Below, piece after piece: positions 50,932 to 60,650 of a stretch of 62,305 nucleotides of DNA. The notes beneath the pieces were generated by a model that was not told the origin of the DNA, searched no databases, and saw only the letters and a program-made list of their open reading frames with translations. Positions within the stretch are counted from its first letter, which is position 1, and each line of letters starts with the position of its first letter. This stretch comes from Bacteroidaceae bacterium. Its GTDB lineage: Bacteria; Bacteroidota; Bacteroidia; Bacteroidales; Bacteroidaceae. Position numbers and translations under genes: made by a program. The stretch covers positions 1-62,305 of the forward strand of contig JAFQEZ010000054.1 of assembly GCA_017398805.1 (NCBI GenBank), given 5' to 3'.

Positions 50932-50942
50932 CACTATATTTG
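50912..50942 (+). promoter_or_regulatory. Proximal mutS2 promoter
   Basis: TTTG (50912-50915), 19 bases, TATATTTG (50935-50942), 26 bases before the mutS2 ATG. The palindrome found after the upstream copy is absent here. A GGAGG at 50952-50956 resembles a Shine-Dalgarno sequence, unusual in this window. Confidence 0.8.
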
Positions 50943-50967
50943 CACTATAAACGGAGGTTGAGAAAAG

Positions 50968-53481
50968 ATGATATACCCTCAGAATTTTGAATCAAGGATA
51001 GAGTTTGACGCAGTGCGCCGTATGCTCAAGGAGCAGTGCCTGTGTCAATTGGGCAGGGAACGTGTCGATGATATGCAGTTCCTTACCGACTTTACGGCAG
51101 TCGACACGCGCCTGAACGAGGTTGTGGAGTTTGTGCGTATTATGCAGGTAGAAGAGGGTTTCCCGTCGGATTTCTTCTTCGACGTGCGCGAACCGTTGCA
51201 GCGTATACGCATCGAGGGTATGTACATGGGTGCCGAGGAACTTTTTGCCCTGCGCCGTTCGCTCGATACGATAGGACGTATCCTCTCTTTGTTGCGCAAG
51301 CAGAGCGGTGATGCAGCCGATGGCGATGACAAACCGCTTTATCCATTTCTCAGGGCTTTGGCCGGTGATGTGGAGGCATTTCCACGGATAATCCGTGACA
51401 TTGATTCCATAATAGACAAGTTCGGCAGCGTCAAGGACAGTGCTTCGCCCACATTGGCACGCATACGCAGTGAACTGTCGCGTACATCGGGCAGCATATC
51501 ACGCACCCTTAACAGCATACTGCGCCGTGCGCAGGCCGAGGGACTCGTGGAGAAGGATGCATCGCCCACGATGCGCGACGGCCGTCTGGTAATTCCTGTA
51601 GCCCCCGCGCTCAAGCGCAAAATGGGCGGTATTGTGCACGATGAATCGGCAACCGGCAAGACCGTCTTCATAGAACCGGCCGAGGTTGTTGAGGCAAATA
51701 ACCGCATACGTGAACTCGAGGCCGAAGAGAAGCGCGAGATAATAGCCATTCTATCGGCATTTTCCGCCGAACTGCGTCCGCAGGTTCCTTCACTTCTGCA
51801 GGCATACGATTTTCTCGGTGAAATGGACTTTATCCGTGCAAAGGCCGAGGTTGCCATGCGCATGGATGCAATCAAACCCTCTCTTGTAAACCGTCCCTTG
51901 ATTGACTGGGGTGCAGCCTATCATCCGCTGCTCGAGTTCTCGCAGCGCAAGCACGGGCGCAGGATGTCGCCGCTTGATATTGAACTTGACGGGGAGCGCC
52001 GCATTCTGCTCATTTCAGGCCCCAATGCCGGCGGAAAGTCGGTCTGCCTCAAGACTGCAGGCCTCCTGCAATATATGTTGCAGTGCGGTATGCTCATCCC
52101 GGTCCATGAACGCAGCCGTGCAGGCCTCTTCAGGAGCCTCTTCATCGATATCGGCGACCAGCAGAGCATCGAGGATGATCTGAGTACCTATTCCAGTCAT
52201 CTGCTCAACATGAAGCATACTTTGCGCAACTGCGACAAGCAGTCACTGATACTCATCGATGAGTTCGGTGGCGGAACAGAACCGCTCATAGGTGCCGCAA
52301 TAGCCGAAGCTTTGCTCAAGCGTTTCAATGAGCGCGGAGCTTACGGAATAATCACTACACATTATCAGAATCTCAAACATTTTGCCGATTCCACTCCCGG
52401 TATTGTCAACGGAGCAATGCTCTACGACCGCGGCGAGATGCGTCCGTTCTTCCAGTTGCAGATAGGCAACCCCGGTTCGTCATTCGCTGTGGAGATTGCA
52501 CGCAAGATTGGCCTTCCCGAGGAGGTCATTGCCGATGCATCGCAGATAGTGGGCAGCGACTATATACAGTCCGACAAATACCTGCAGGATATTGTGCGCG
52601 ACAAACGCTACTGGGAGAGCAAGCGCAAGACCGTACATCAGAAGGAGAAGGAACTCGATGAGATGATTGGTACAGTGCAGGAACAGGGCGATGAACTCAA
52701 GAAGAGCCGCAAGCAGATACTCAAGGAGGCACGCGAAGAGGCAGAGCGTCTGTTGCGCGAGGCGAATGCAAAGATAGAGAACACCATACGCACGATTGTA
52801 GAGGCCAAGGCCGAGAAGGAGCGCACACGTCAGGCGCGTCAGGAACTGAGCGACTTCAGCAAACAACTTGAGGAACTTGCACGGGAGAAACAGCAGATGC
52901 AGACCGACCGTGAGATGGCAAAGATTCTTGCACGTCAGGAGCGCAAGAAGAACGGCAAGAAAGAGAAAAAAAACACGGCACAGCAGGGTGCAGAGCAACG
53001 TCCGGAACCTAAACTGCCACAGATTGAACCCGGTATGCATGTGCGCATTGCAGGGCAGCAGGTCGTGGGTGAGGTTATGTCGGTGGGCAAGTCAGGTGCG
53101 ACAGTCCGTTTTGGTGCAATAAAGTCTACGATATCACTTGACAGACTCCAGCCGTGTGAAGCGCCCAAAGCCGAAGTGCGGAAGGTCTCTTTCCTTAGCA
53201 GTGATACTCAGGAACAACTTCACCGTAAGCGCCTCGAGTTCAAATCCGATATCGACATACGTGGTATGCGCGGCGAAGAGGCTGTGCAGGCCATAGGCTA
53301 TTTCCTTGACGATGCAGTAGTTTGCAACGTACACCGGTTGCGCATACTCCATGGCACAGGCAACGGCATCCTGCGCACGCTCATACGCCAATATCTCAGC
53401 ACCATGCCGTTTGTGAAGACATTCCACGACGAGCATGTCCAGTTCGGCGGCGCAGGAATAACGATTGTGGAACTGGAGTGA
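50968..53481 (+). CDS. mutS2: Endonuclease MutS2
   Basis: An 837-residue MutS paralogue. Residues 1-300 core/lever, ATPase with Walker A ISGPNAGGKSVCLKTAGL and Walker B LILIDEFGGGTEPLIGAAIA, a long charged coiled coil (RDKRYWESKRKTVHQKEKEL onward), a KOW-like segment (PGMHVRIAGQQVVGEVMSV) and the C-terminal Smr nuclease domain (DIRGMRGEEAVQAIGYFL, RILHGTGNGILRTLIRQYL). It is proposed to suppress recombination or rescue collided ribosomes, depending on species. The hairpin terminator follows. Confidence 0.96.
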   Translation: MIYPQNFESRIEFDAVRRMLKEQCLCQLGRERVDDMQFLTDFTAVDTRLNEVVEFVRIMQVEEGFPSDFFFDVREPLQRIRIEGMYMGAEELFALRRSLDTIGRILSLLRKQSGDAADGDDKPLYPFLRALAGDVEAFPRIIRDIDSIIDKFGSVKDSASPTLARIRSELSRTSGSISRTLNSILRRAQAEGLVEKDASPTMRDGRLVIPVAPALKRKMGGIVHDESATGKTVFIEPAEVVEANNRIRELEAEEKREIIAILSAFSAELRPQVPSLLQAYDFLGEMDFIRAKAEVAMRMDAIKPSLVNRPLIDWGAAYHPLLEFSQRKHGRRMSPLDIELDGERRILLISGPNAGGKSVCLKTAGLLQYMLQCGMLIPVHERSRAGLFRSLFIDIGDQQSIEDDLSTYSSHLLNMKHTLRNCDKQSLILIDEFGGGTEPLIGAAIAEALLKRFNERGAYGIITTHYQNLKHFADSTPGIVNGAMLYDRGEMRPFFQLQIGNPGSSFAVEIARKIGLPEEVIADASQIVGSDYIQSDKYLQDIVRDKRYWESKRKTVHQKEKELDEMIGTVQEQGDELKKSRKQILKEAREEAERLLREANAKIENTIRTIVEAKAEKERTRQARQELSDFSKQLEELAREKQQMQTDREMAKILARQERKKNGKKEKKNTAQQGAEQRPEPKLPQIEPGMHVRIAGQQVVGEVMSVGKSGATVRFGAIKSTISLDRLQPCEAPKAEVRKVSFLSSDTQEQLHRKRLEFKSDIDIRGMRGEEAVQAIGYFLDDAVVCNVHRLRILHGTGNGILRTLIRQYLSTMPFVKTFHDEHVQFGGAGITIVELE

Positions 53482-53529
53482 AGTTGTTGCGGTAACGATA
53501 GATAAAGAAGATTTAATAAGGTACTTATT

Positions 53530-53559
53530 CCCAACTTGCATAGTTCGGTGCAAGTTGGG
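53530..53559 (+). terminator. mutS2 terminator
   Basis: A perfect 11-bp stem CCCAACTTGCA/TGCAAGTTGGG with an 8-base loop, followed by GCTTTCGTTCTT. It separates mutS2 from the CRISPR array that begins 10 bases later. Confidence 0.85.
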
Positions 53560-53569
53560 GCTTTCGTTC

Positions 53570-53599
53570 TTGCCAAAGTGTAATATTGTCGTATCTTTG
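53570..53599 (+). promoter_or_regulatory. Promoter inside degenerate repeat 1
   Basis: TTG (53570-53572), 19 bases, TATCTTTG (53592-53599). Expected start is about 53605, so the transcript would open with the last repeat bases and then the spacer, giving a short 5' end for the spacer crRNA. Confidence 0.55.
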
Positions 53600-53646
53600 A
53601 AATATCGGAAACAGCCCGTGGGTGAACAACTCCAGCGGTAATGTGG

Positions 53647-53676
53647 TTGTGATTTGCTTTCAATTTAGTATCTTTG
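53647..53676 (+). promoter_or_regulatory. Promoter inside intact repeat 2
   Basis: TTG (53647-53649), 19 bases, TATCTTTG (53669-53676). Same geometry as in repeat 1; transcription would run into the 70-base tail and the terminator shared with cas2. Confidence 0.5.
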
Positions 53677-53692
53677 AAATATCGGAAACAGT

Positions 53693-53763
53693 ACAATGTG
53701 TGCAAGTTATTGTGCTGTAATGATTTATCAAATGCTTTAGAATTAAAAAAAGTTTTCCGATAA
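53693..53763. other. Array tail / candidate leader next to cas2
   Basis: 71 bases between the last repeat and the shared terminator. AT-rich, with TTTCCGATA (53754-53762) that is the exact complement of TATCGGAAA at the repeat end (53680-53688), and a segment TGATTTATCAAATGCTTTAG weakly resembling the repeat start. If new spacers enter on the cas2 side, this would be the leader; that orientation is inferred from the degenerate repeat lying at the other end. Confidence 0.4.
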
Positions 53764-53795
53764 GAAAATCCAGTCTTTTGCAAGGCTGGATTTTC
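53764..53795. terminator. Bidirectional terminator between cas2 and the array
   Basis: GAAAATCCAG/CTGGATTTTC stem with an inner CTT/AAG pair; A and T runs on both sides. It can end the cas operon on the minus strand and crRNA transcripts on the plus strand. Confidence 0.88.
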
Positions 53796-53800
53796 GCGTT

Positions 53801-55062
<1,262 letters not shown>

Positions 55063-55084
55063 AAGCAATAGTCTTGATTGTATG

Positions 55085-56080
55085 TTATTTCTTATTCAGC
55101 CTTTTTTGCTCTTTCTCGAAGTTTTCTATAAAATGTAGCTCTACCGGTGACAAACTCTCGAGTGTTCGCTCCTTGAATTTATCGTACTCTGTATTTGCTT
55201 TTAGTTTTGCAACCTCGGCAGAAATAGTTCCAGCGTGTGTCAAAAGTTCTTTGCCCGATAATTTGAGGAAATCGTCCAATTTCTGAATCCAGTCCTTCAT
55301 ATACATTGGGGTGTGGCTCTTTGCCTGCAGTTCTGCAAAATCCAGATAAAGGTTCACAATGCGGTTTAGGATGTCCAGTTCTTCTGTCGTTAGATAATTC
55401 TTTGCAAATTCGGCATCGTTTTTCTTTGGGAATTGCCCTGTCCAAGTAGTAAGCCCCATAAAATCCTTGTTTGCATCGGCTCTGTCGTAAATGATTTCAG
55501 CTGCAGTGTGCCCGTGAACAGAGTAGTGCATCTTATTCTGTACTGTAGCAAAGAATCTTTTTGTGGCTTCTGTTTGTGGGTCGTAATCGATGCTTAGGGC
55601 ATATATTTCCAGGACTTTCCGATAGAAAATTTTCTCGGATGAGCGGATATCGCGTATGCGTGAAAGGAGCTCGTCAAAATAATTGCCGTTGCCTGCATTT
55701 TTCAGCAGTTCATCGTTTAGAACAAATCCTTTTATCAGATATTCTTTCAGCACTTGTGTTGCCCAAATGCGGAATTGCACTCCGCGGTGGGACTTTACAC
55801 GATAACCAACGCTAATTATCATATCAAGGTTGTAATATGCAACTTGATACACTTTGCTGTCGGTAGCAGTTGTTGCAAAAAATGCAACAACTGCATTTTG
55901 CTCTAACTCTCCATCTTCAAAGATGTTCTTTATGTGCCTTGAAATGGTAGATTTGTTACGCTGAAATAACTCTGCCATTTGGTCGGCTGTTAGCCAAACA
56001 GTGTCATTGGCAAGTGTTACTTCTATTTTGTTTTCTCCATCTTGAGTCTGGTAGAGAATGATTTGTCCTTTATGCTCCAT
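55085..56080 (-). CDS. RhuM-family protein embedded in the cas operon
   Basis: A 331-residue member of the RhuM (virulence-associated, Salmonella SPI-3) family. N-terminal winged/HTH region: ANDTVWLTADQMAELFQRNK and STISRHIKNIFEDGEL (about 27-65), then the family core VYQVAYYNLDMIISVGYRVK, SHRGVQFRIWATQVLKEYLI, and YSVHGHTAAEIIYDRADANK followed by DFMGLTTW. The C-terminus is a charged helix. Biochemical function of the family is unknown; homologues are often seen beside restriction-modification genes. It starts one base after the cas9 stop and ends 22 bases before cas1, so it is co-transcribed with the cas genes. It is not a standard II-C component. Confidence 0.92.
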   Translation of the reverse strand: MEHKGQIILYQTQDGENKIEVTLANDTVWLTADQMAELFQRNKSTISRHIKNIFEDGELEQNAVVAFFATTATDSKVYQVAYYNLDMIISVGYRVKSHRGVQFRIWATQVLKEYLIKGFVLNDELLKNAGNGNYFDELLSRIRDIRSSEKIFYRKVLEIYALSIDYDPQTEATKRFFATVQNKMHYSVHGHTAAEIIYDRADANKDFMGLTTWTGQFPKKNDAEFAKNYLTTEELDILNRIVNLYLDFAELQAKSHTPMYMKDWIQKLDDFLKLSGKELLTHAGTISAEVAKLKANTEYDKFKERTLESLSPVELHFIENFEKEQKRLNKK

Positions 56081-56081
56081 A

Positions 56082-59000
56082 TTAGTAGCCTATTTTAGTA
56101 ATGTTGCCTAATCTGTCAACTTTGACAGGAATGCATACCTCTTTAATCATTTCACCGGTTATTGCACGTTCCATTTTGTTTAAAGATGAAAATTCAACTT
56201 TGTCTATAATCGAACTTGCAACATTTGCTTTTATATAAAAGCATTGATTGCCTGATGATGATACCATTTTGTATAATTGTTCAACATCTAATGGGTTGTA
56301 GATGTATCCATTTTTCTTTTCTTCTTCTGTTGGTACATATACCAAATCATTGGGGGATAATACAAATATTGGTTTGTTGCCATCGTTGTCTGCCGGTGCA
56401 GGTGGCAATCCTTGTTTTAACCTTTCTATAACAATGTTCAATGGTATTGTTGCAAATTTCCTTTCTTTTGTAAACTCGCCAGTACACTTGTCTATTTTCT
56501 CAATTTCATAAATGGCAAAATAGAGATTGGTTCCTTTGGCTGCTTCAACGAATTTTGTTGATTTGTTATCCTTTTTGCCGATTGCAAATTTCTCGGCTTT
56601 TTCATATACTCGTACTTTATGTATTGGCTGATGGAATTTCCCATCGTTTAGCACAATGATATTTTTGTTCATTTCGTCAATACCGTCGGGCGAGAATGCC
56701 AATTTAGGATCATTATCTTTTAGCTCTAAATGGCGTAGCAATATTTTTTGTATTCCGGTATCGGTAATGCTTTCTTCAATCTTCTTTTTATCAAAACTTG
56801 TATCAATTGATTTTCTTGTTGCAAAGAACCTCTCCTTTGTCTCTTTGGTGAAATAGTAGACCTTGACTTTTGAAGGGTTAATGTCTTGCCAAACATCTTT
56901 GTTCTCTTCAAGGTATTTCTTTATTTTCTTTACATCATATCCCTCTTTTAGAAGTTCTTGTAATTTATACTTGAACTCCTTGTTGACTATTCGTGAAGGA
57001 TTCTTTATGGCTTCATTCAAAGAGACCTCTTTTATTTTGCGCAGGTTTACCTCGCCAAAAACGGTGTCTTTATGCATTGGCTTACGTATAGCCCAATTGC
57101 AACCGCTTTGTTTGGCTGGTTTCTTTTTCCCGTCCTCTATACGTGTATATGTGTTTGTCGCTTTGTTTATTATGCGTAAGTTTTGTTTGAAGCTGACAAT
57201 GATATCATTGATGGTCTGATATACATCTTGTGTGAATGTGTCCCAAGGCTTCTTTATTGTCCATTTGTAGTTGCCGGTTTCTTCTTTAATCTTGTCACAA
57301 AGTTGCTTCTGCAAATCGTGACGGGATATTTTTGATTTTACACTTGCAGCTTCATTGTTCAGGTAGTTGACTATGTTCCTGTTGGCACATGCAATGACAA
57401 TGGCGTCCATCGCGTGATGGCGGTGGTCAATACGTTTTTTGTTGAAGCCCCTTTGTGACTCCAGAGGCATCGATGGTATTTCATGCCCGTTTGCACTTTT
57501 GGTCGTAAATTGCGCTGTGTCCAGTATCTTGTTCAAACGCATGAAACGAGGTAGTATAATCCTGTTCCAAACATCGTTTATACCCCAGTCCTTTTTTAGT
57601 CTGTCGGTAATGCCACCGGTGCAGGTTATTACATTCTTGGAGATAGCCTCTTCTTCACCTTCTTCCCGTACTATGTTTGATAATAGGCTTTTTACAACCT
57701 TGCTTATGTATCGGCTGTCATTCAGTTGTCGGGCAATGAAATCTTCGGGTATTGTCTCCATCATAAGCTTGCGCATCTTTACCCTGTTCTGGCTGTAATT
57801 GTCTTTTATAAATTGCTCATATTCGCCAACAGTGAAGATCTTAACAACCTTGCCGTTTGGTAGTTCAACTTTTCGCCCACTTTCCTCTTTGATGAATTCA
57901 AAGCCTAATCGTCTATCCTTTAATTTGTTAATTTCGGACTCACAAATGACCTTGTTCGATAGGGAATCGTCGAAATAACGCGACTGTGGAATTATATGCT
58001 CTATTTCATATGCCGGCGTGAACAATTTAGCCAATGGTATCGGTTGGCCGGTGTATGGTGAACGGTATTTCTGTTCTAGCCATAGCTTATATCTTAAGAC
58101 TTCGCTCCTTGTTGGTTGTTTCTTATTGTCGTTTTCTTTGAACTTCTTTAAAATAGTTTCAATCTCTTCAGGAAGATTGCTTGTTGAGTTCAGAACTCCA
58201 TCTTCATATATGCGAAGTATTTCTTGTTGGCTTGGTGAATATGGGCGAACATTCTCAATCTCAAATTCCGGGTTTGCAAACTCCATCAGTAATGTTTTGA
58301 TGCGCAGGTTGGCATTCTCGTTCTCTAAAATCTGTTGCGTCATTTTTTTACGCTTGTCCGCAGGATTCTTCATCTCTCGTCCAAGCTCAATATGTATTTC
58401 GTCAATATTGCCGTGCTTTTTCCAAATATCCCGTACGGTGCGAAGTGTCTCAGTTATGACTTGCTCTACAATAGGGTTACGCAAGGAGTGTTGTTTAAAT
58501 GAGTCCAAATACCTTTGCAAATCTTCTGGTGTGTTCCATTTTGTAACATCCTTAGCTTCGGAATGGCGGTTGTATACAATGTAGCAGGCAAGCCAAAGCG
58601 GCAGGGCTTTGAAATCCGATATGTTTGTAAGGTTAAATGCCTTCTCCCTAACACGGTTCTTTATATTCTCGTCATATTCCCCTGTAACAATTCTATCAAT
58701 TCTTTCAAGAGTCTTCTTGTCTATGTTTGTCTGTGACCAATACTTGCCCATTCTCATTAATGGTAGCAACTTTTTAATGGCTTTGGCAGAATATGCACCA
58801 TATTCTTTCTGAAATGGTGGAAATTTCTGGAATGTAGTGGTGAAAGAATCCCCCAAACTATATGTATCTGCAAATTTTTGCAATGCTTTTGTCAGTTCCT
58901 GTTTATCTTCTACAGAGTACAAGATATGCCATAATCTTTCTTCTATTTCCGGTGTCAGGAATTCGGGCTCCACATTGGCCTTAGATAGGTGTGATAGTAT

Positions 59001-60572
59001 CTGTGCACGGGTTTCGTTACAGGGATATTTTTTATTGTCATCTTCTACATAATTCCAGCGATAGTCTTCGATGTTTTTCCTTATACCGAATGCAGGGTAT
59101 TTCAAAAATTCTTTCTGGTTTAGTTCCTTTTTCTCATTCAACCAATCGAATAAAGTTACATAATCATCTTCGTTACTCAAGAATTCTCTTGTAACATCTT
59201 CGTCATTGCTCAAGCCTTTCTTATAGATGCGTAAATTGCAGATGAATTGCCAAAGCCTGAACTCTTGATACAGAGGGTGGGATTTTGCAATACATTTTAT
59301 ACCGTAGCTCTTCTTCTCCCCTGTTTCCTTGTCAATAACGGTAGATTCTTCGTATTGACAATTGTCTATCAATGACTTTTTTGTCTTTAGAGGGCGCTGA
59401 TAGAATAATATGTCTTCAACAAACAGGTAAGTGAAATTTCTGTTTGCAATGTTCTGCCTGTAGGCTTCGTTGCTCGGATACAGTTCTTCTATACATTGGT
59501 TATATAATTCCCTGTCTTGTAGCTCGGTGTGGAACTCGGTTTGTTTTTCAATAATTTGGATTAATTCATCTTTGTAGAATTTCCGTTCTATTGTACGTAC
59601 TAATTTGCCTCGAACTTTCTGATTTGGGTTCTGGAGAATCGTATCGTATATATATGCGCCGACCGTCTTGCCGGAATGCTCGATGTCTGATTGCGTCCTT
59701 TCTTTGACAAGTGTCCAATCATCCTCCTTGGGAGAACGAAATGAACGTTTGACGTTACCCTCTTTATCCATTTTGGGCGTGCCGTCATCATTCAAATCTG
59801 TTGTGACAATAAACTCTTTGGTTTTGCCTTCCCAATCTAAATAGATGTTACTTGGGCGTCTGTATATCCAACCGTTCTCCAAATGGACGTTGTACCATAC
59901 ATCTTTTCCTTTTTTCTCTCCTGAATCTTCAACAGATACTACTTTTAAGGCAATATATTCTACTTTCTTATTGTTGTTTGTATTGTCTTCTTCGCCTCTT
60001 AACTGGTAATATCCACGTTTTTGGTTGAAATTCAATAATACCCAAGCCAACTCTTCTTTTGATATCTTTTGAGTCAGAGCTTTCTTACGTAAATAATAAA
60101 TTGTCCAATCGTATGGTATTTTCTTGTCTCTAAAGTCTGGATGTTGCGATTTGAAGTCTTGCAACATCTCATTGAAAGAACTCTGGAACAGGAAATGGTA
60201 TTTGCCTGTGCCATCCTTTGCCCAAGCTAATTTAGGCTCTTCCCCTTCTTTTATTTTTCCGTAGCGTGTTAGTGCCTGTGAATAGTGGACTGGCAGGAAA
60301 CCAATAGTGTCAAGAACTCTGTGCAGACGTTCTCTACGTTGTATGCCTCGTTCTATCAGATGCCTGACACCTCTTAGACGTGTTCTTTCGGCAGTCTGTG
60401 AAATTGTATTGCCACGGTCGAAATCGCCGAGAACAGCTGCGTCCATTGGAATGATGCGGCTACCGGCCGCCTCAATCCTCTTCAAAAGAAAACTGTCATC
60501 ATTCTTTTCTGCCAATAAAACAGCCCAGCCAATACTATTGGTACCTAAGTCCAACCCTAATATTCTTTTCAT
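56082..60572 (-). CDS. cas9: Cas9, type II-C, large Bacteroidales form
   Basis: A 1496-residue RNA-guided DNA endonuclease. RuvC-I ILGLDLGTNSIGWAVL with D8, arginine-rich bridge helix (ERTRLRGVRHLIERGIQRRE), RuvC-II IHIELGREM with E729, HNH YEIEHIIPQSRYFDDSLSN with H859 and N873/N882, RuvC-III DHRHHAMDAIVIA with H1053 and D1056. All catalytic residues are intact. Larger than most II-C proteins (~1000-1100) but near the Bacteroides form (~1436). I choose the ATG at 60572 (MKRILGLDLG): an upstream ATG at 60584 adds only four residues and would leave almost no 5' leader after the promoter. No csn2 or cas4 is present. Confidence 0.97.
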   Translation of the reverse strand: MKRILGLDLGTNSIGWAVLLAEKNDDSFLLKRIEAAGSRIIPMDAAVLGDFDRGNTISQTAERTRLRGVRHLIERGIQRRERLHRVLDTIGFLPVHYSQALTRYGKIKEGEEPKLAWAKDGTGKYHFLFQSSFNEMLQDFKSQHPDFRDKKIPYDWTIYYLRKKALTQKISKEELAWVLLNFNQKRGYYQLRGEEDNTNNNKKVEYIALKVVSVEDSGEKKGKDVWYNVHLENGWIYRRPSNIYLDWEGKTKEFIVTTDLNDDGTPKMDKEGNVKRSFRSPKEDDWTLVKERTQSDIEHSGKTVGAYIYDTILQNPNQKVRGKLVRTIERKFYKDELIQIIEKQTEFHTELQDRELYNQCIEELYPSNEAYRQNIANRNFTYLFVEDILFYQRPLKTKKSLIDNCQYEESTVIDKETGEKKSYGIKCIAKSHPLYQEFRLWQFICNLRIYKKGLSNDEDVTREFLSNEDDYVTLFDWLNEKKELNQKEFLKYPAFGIRKNIEDYRWNYVEDDNKKYPCNETRAQILSHLSKANVEPEFLTPEIEERLWHILYSVEDKQELTKALQKFADTYSLGDSFTTTFQKFPPFQKEYGAYSAKAIKKLLPLMRMGKYWSQTNIDKKTLERIDRIVTGEYDENIKNRVREKAFNLTNISDFKALPLWLACYIVYNRHSEAKDVTKWNTPEDLQRYLDSFKQHSLRNPIVEQVITETLRTVRDIWKKHGNIDEIHIELGREMKNPADKRKKMTQQILENENANLRIKTLLMEFANPEFEIENVRPYSPSQQEILRIYEDGVLNSTSNLPEEIETILKKFKENDNKKQPTRSEVLRYKLWLEQKYRSPYTGQPIPLAKLFTPAYEIEHIIPQSRYFDDSLSNKVICESEINKLKDRRLGFEFIKEESGRKVELPNGKVVKIFTVGEYEQFIKDNYSQNRVKMRKLMMETIPEDFIARQLNDSRYISKVVKSLLSNIVREEGEEEAISKNVITCTGGITDRLKKDWGINDVWNRIILPRFMRLNKILDTAQFTTKSANGHEIPSMPLESQRGFNKKRIDHRHHAMDAIVIACANRNIVNYLNNEAASVKSKISRHDLQKQLCDKIKEETGNYKWTIKKPWDTFTQDVYQTINDIIVSFKQNLRIINKATNTYTRIEDGKKKPAKQSGCNWAIRKPMHKDTVFGEVNLRKIKEVSLNEAIKNPSRIVNKEFKYKLQELLKEGYDVKKIKKYLEENKDVWQDINPSKVKVYYFTKETKERFFATRKSIDTSFDKKKIEESITDTGIQKILLRHLELKDNDPKLAFSPDGIDEMNKNIIVLNDGKFHQPIHKVRVYEKAEKFAIGKKDNKSTKFVEAAKGTNLYFAIYEIEKIDKCTGEFTKERKFATIPLNIVIERLKQGLPPAPADNDGNKPIFVLSPNDLVYVPTEEEKKNGYIYNPLDVEQLYKMVSSSGNQCFYIKANVASSIIDKVEFSSLNKMERAITGEMIKEVCIPVKVDRLGNITKIGY

Positions 60573-60595
60573 TGTAATAAGCATTTGTTCTTACG

Positions 60596-60627
60596 CAAAA
60601 ATATCTAATACTTGTTGCAAATCCAAA
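60596..60627 (-). promoter_or_regulatory. cas9 operon promoter
   Basis: On the minus strand TTTG (60624-60627 complement), 20 bases, TATTTTTG (60596-60603 complement): a full consensus match. The expected start is about 60588-60590, leaving ~16-18 bases to the chosen ATG. It overlaps the tracrRNA promoter. Confidence 0.72.
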
Positions 60628-60645
60628 TAAATATAAATACATTTG
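60615..60645 (+). promoter_or_regulatory. tracrRNA promoter
   Basis: TTG (60615-60617), 20 bases, TACATTTG (60638-60645). The expected start falls at about 60651, exactly where the anti-repeat begins. Confidence 0.72.
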
Positions 60646-60650
60646 CCGAA

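Larger units (their letters stand above)
53569..53692 (+). CRISPR. Minimal type II-C array: two repeats, one spacer
   Basis: An intact 47-nt repeat (53646-53692; GTTGTGATTTGCTTTCAATT... ending CGGAAACAG) is preceded, one 77-base period earlier, by a degenerate repeat (53569-53615) whose last 24 bases are identical and whose first ~22 are diverged. Between them is one 30-nt spacer (53616-53645). The repeat is close to the known Bacteroides II-C type. Pairing with tracrRNA shows that crRNA reads on the plus strand, towards cas2. In both repeats TTG, 19 bases, TATCTTTG is present. No further repeats are seen in this window on either side. Confidence 0.88.

Noticed and set aside
53714-53764. Possible third CRISPR repeat next to cas2
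   Set aside because: Only short blocks (TGATTT, TTTAG) align to the repeat and the promoter half is missing; recorded as array tail instead.
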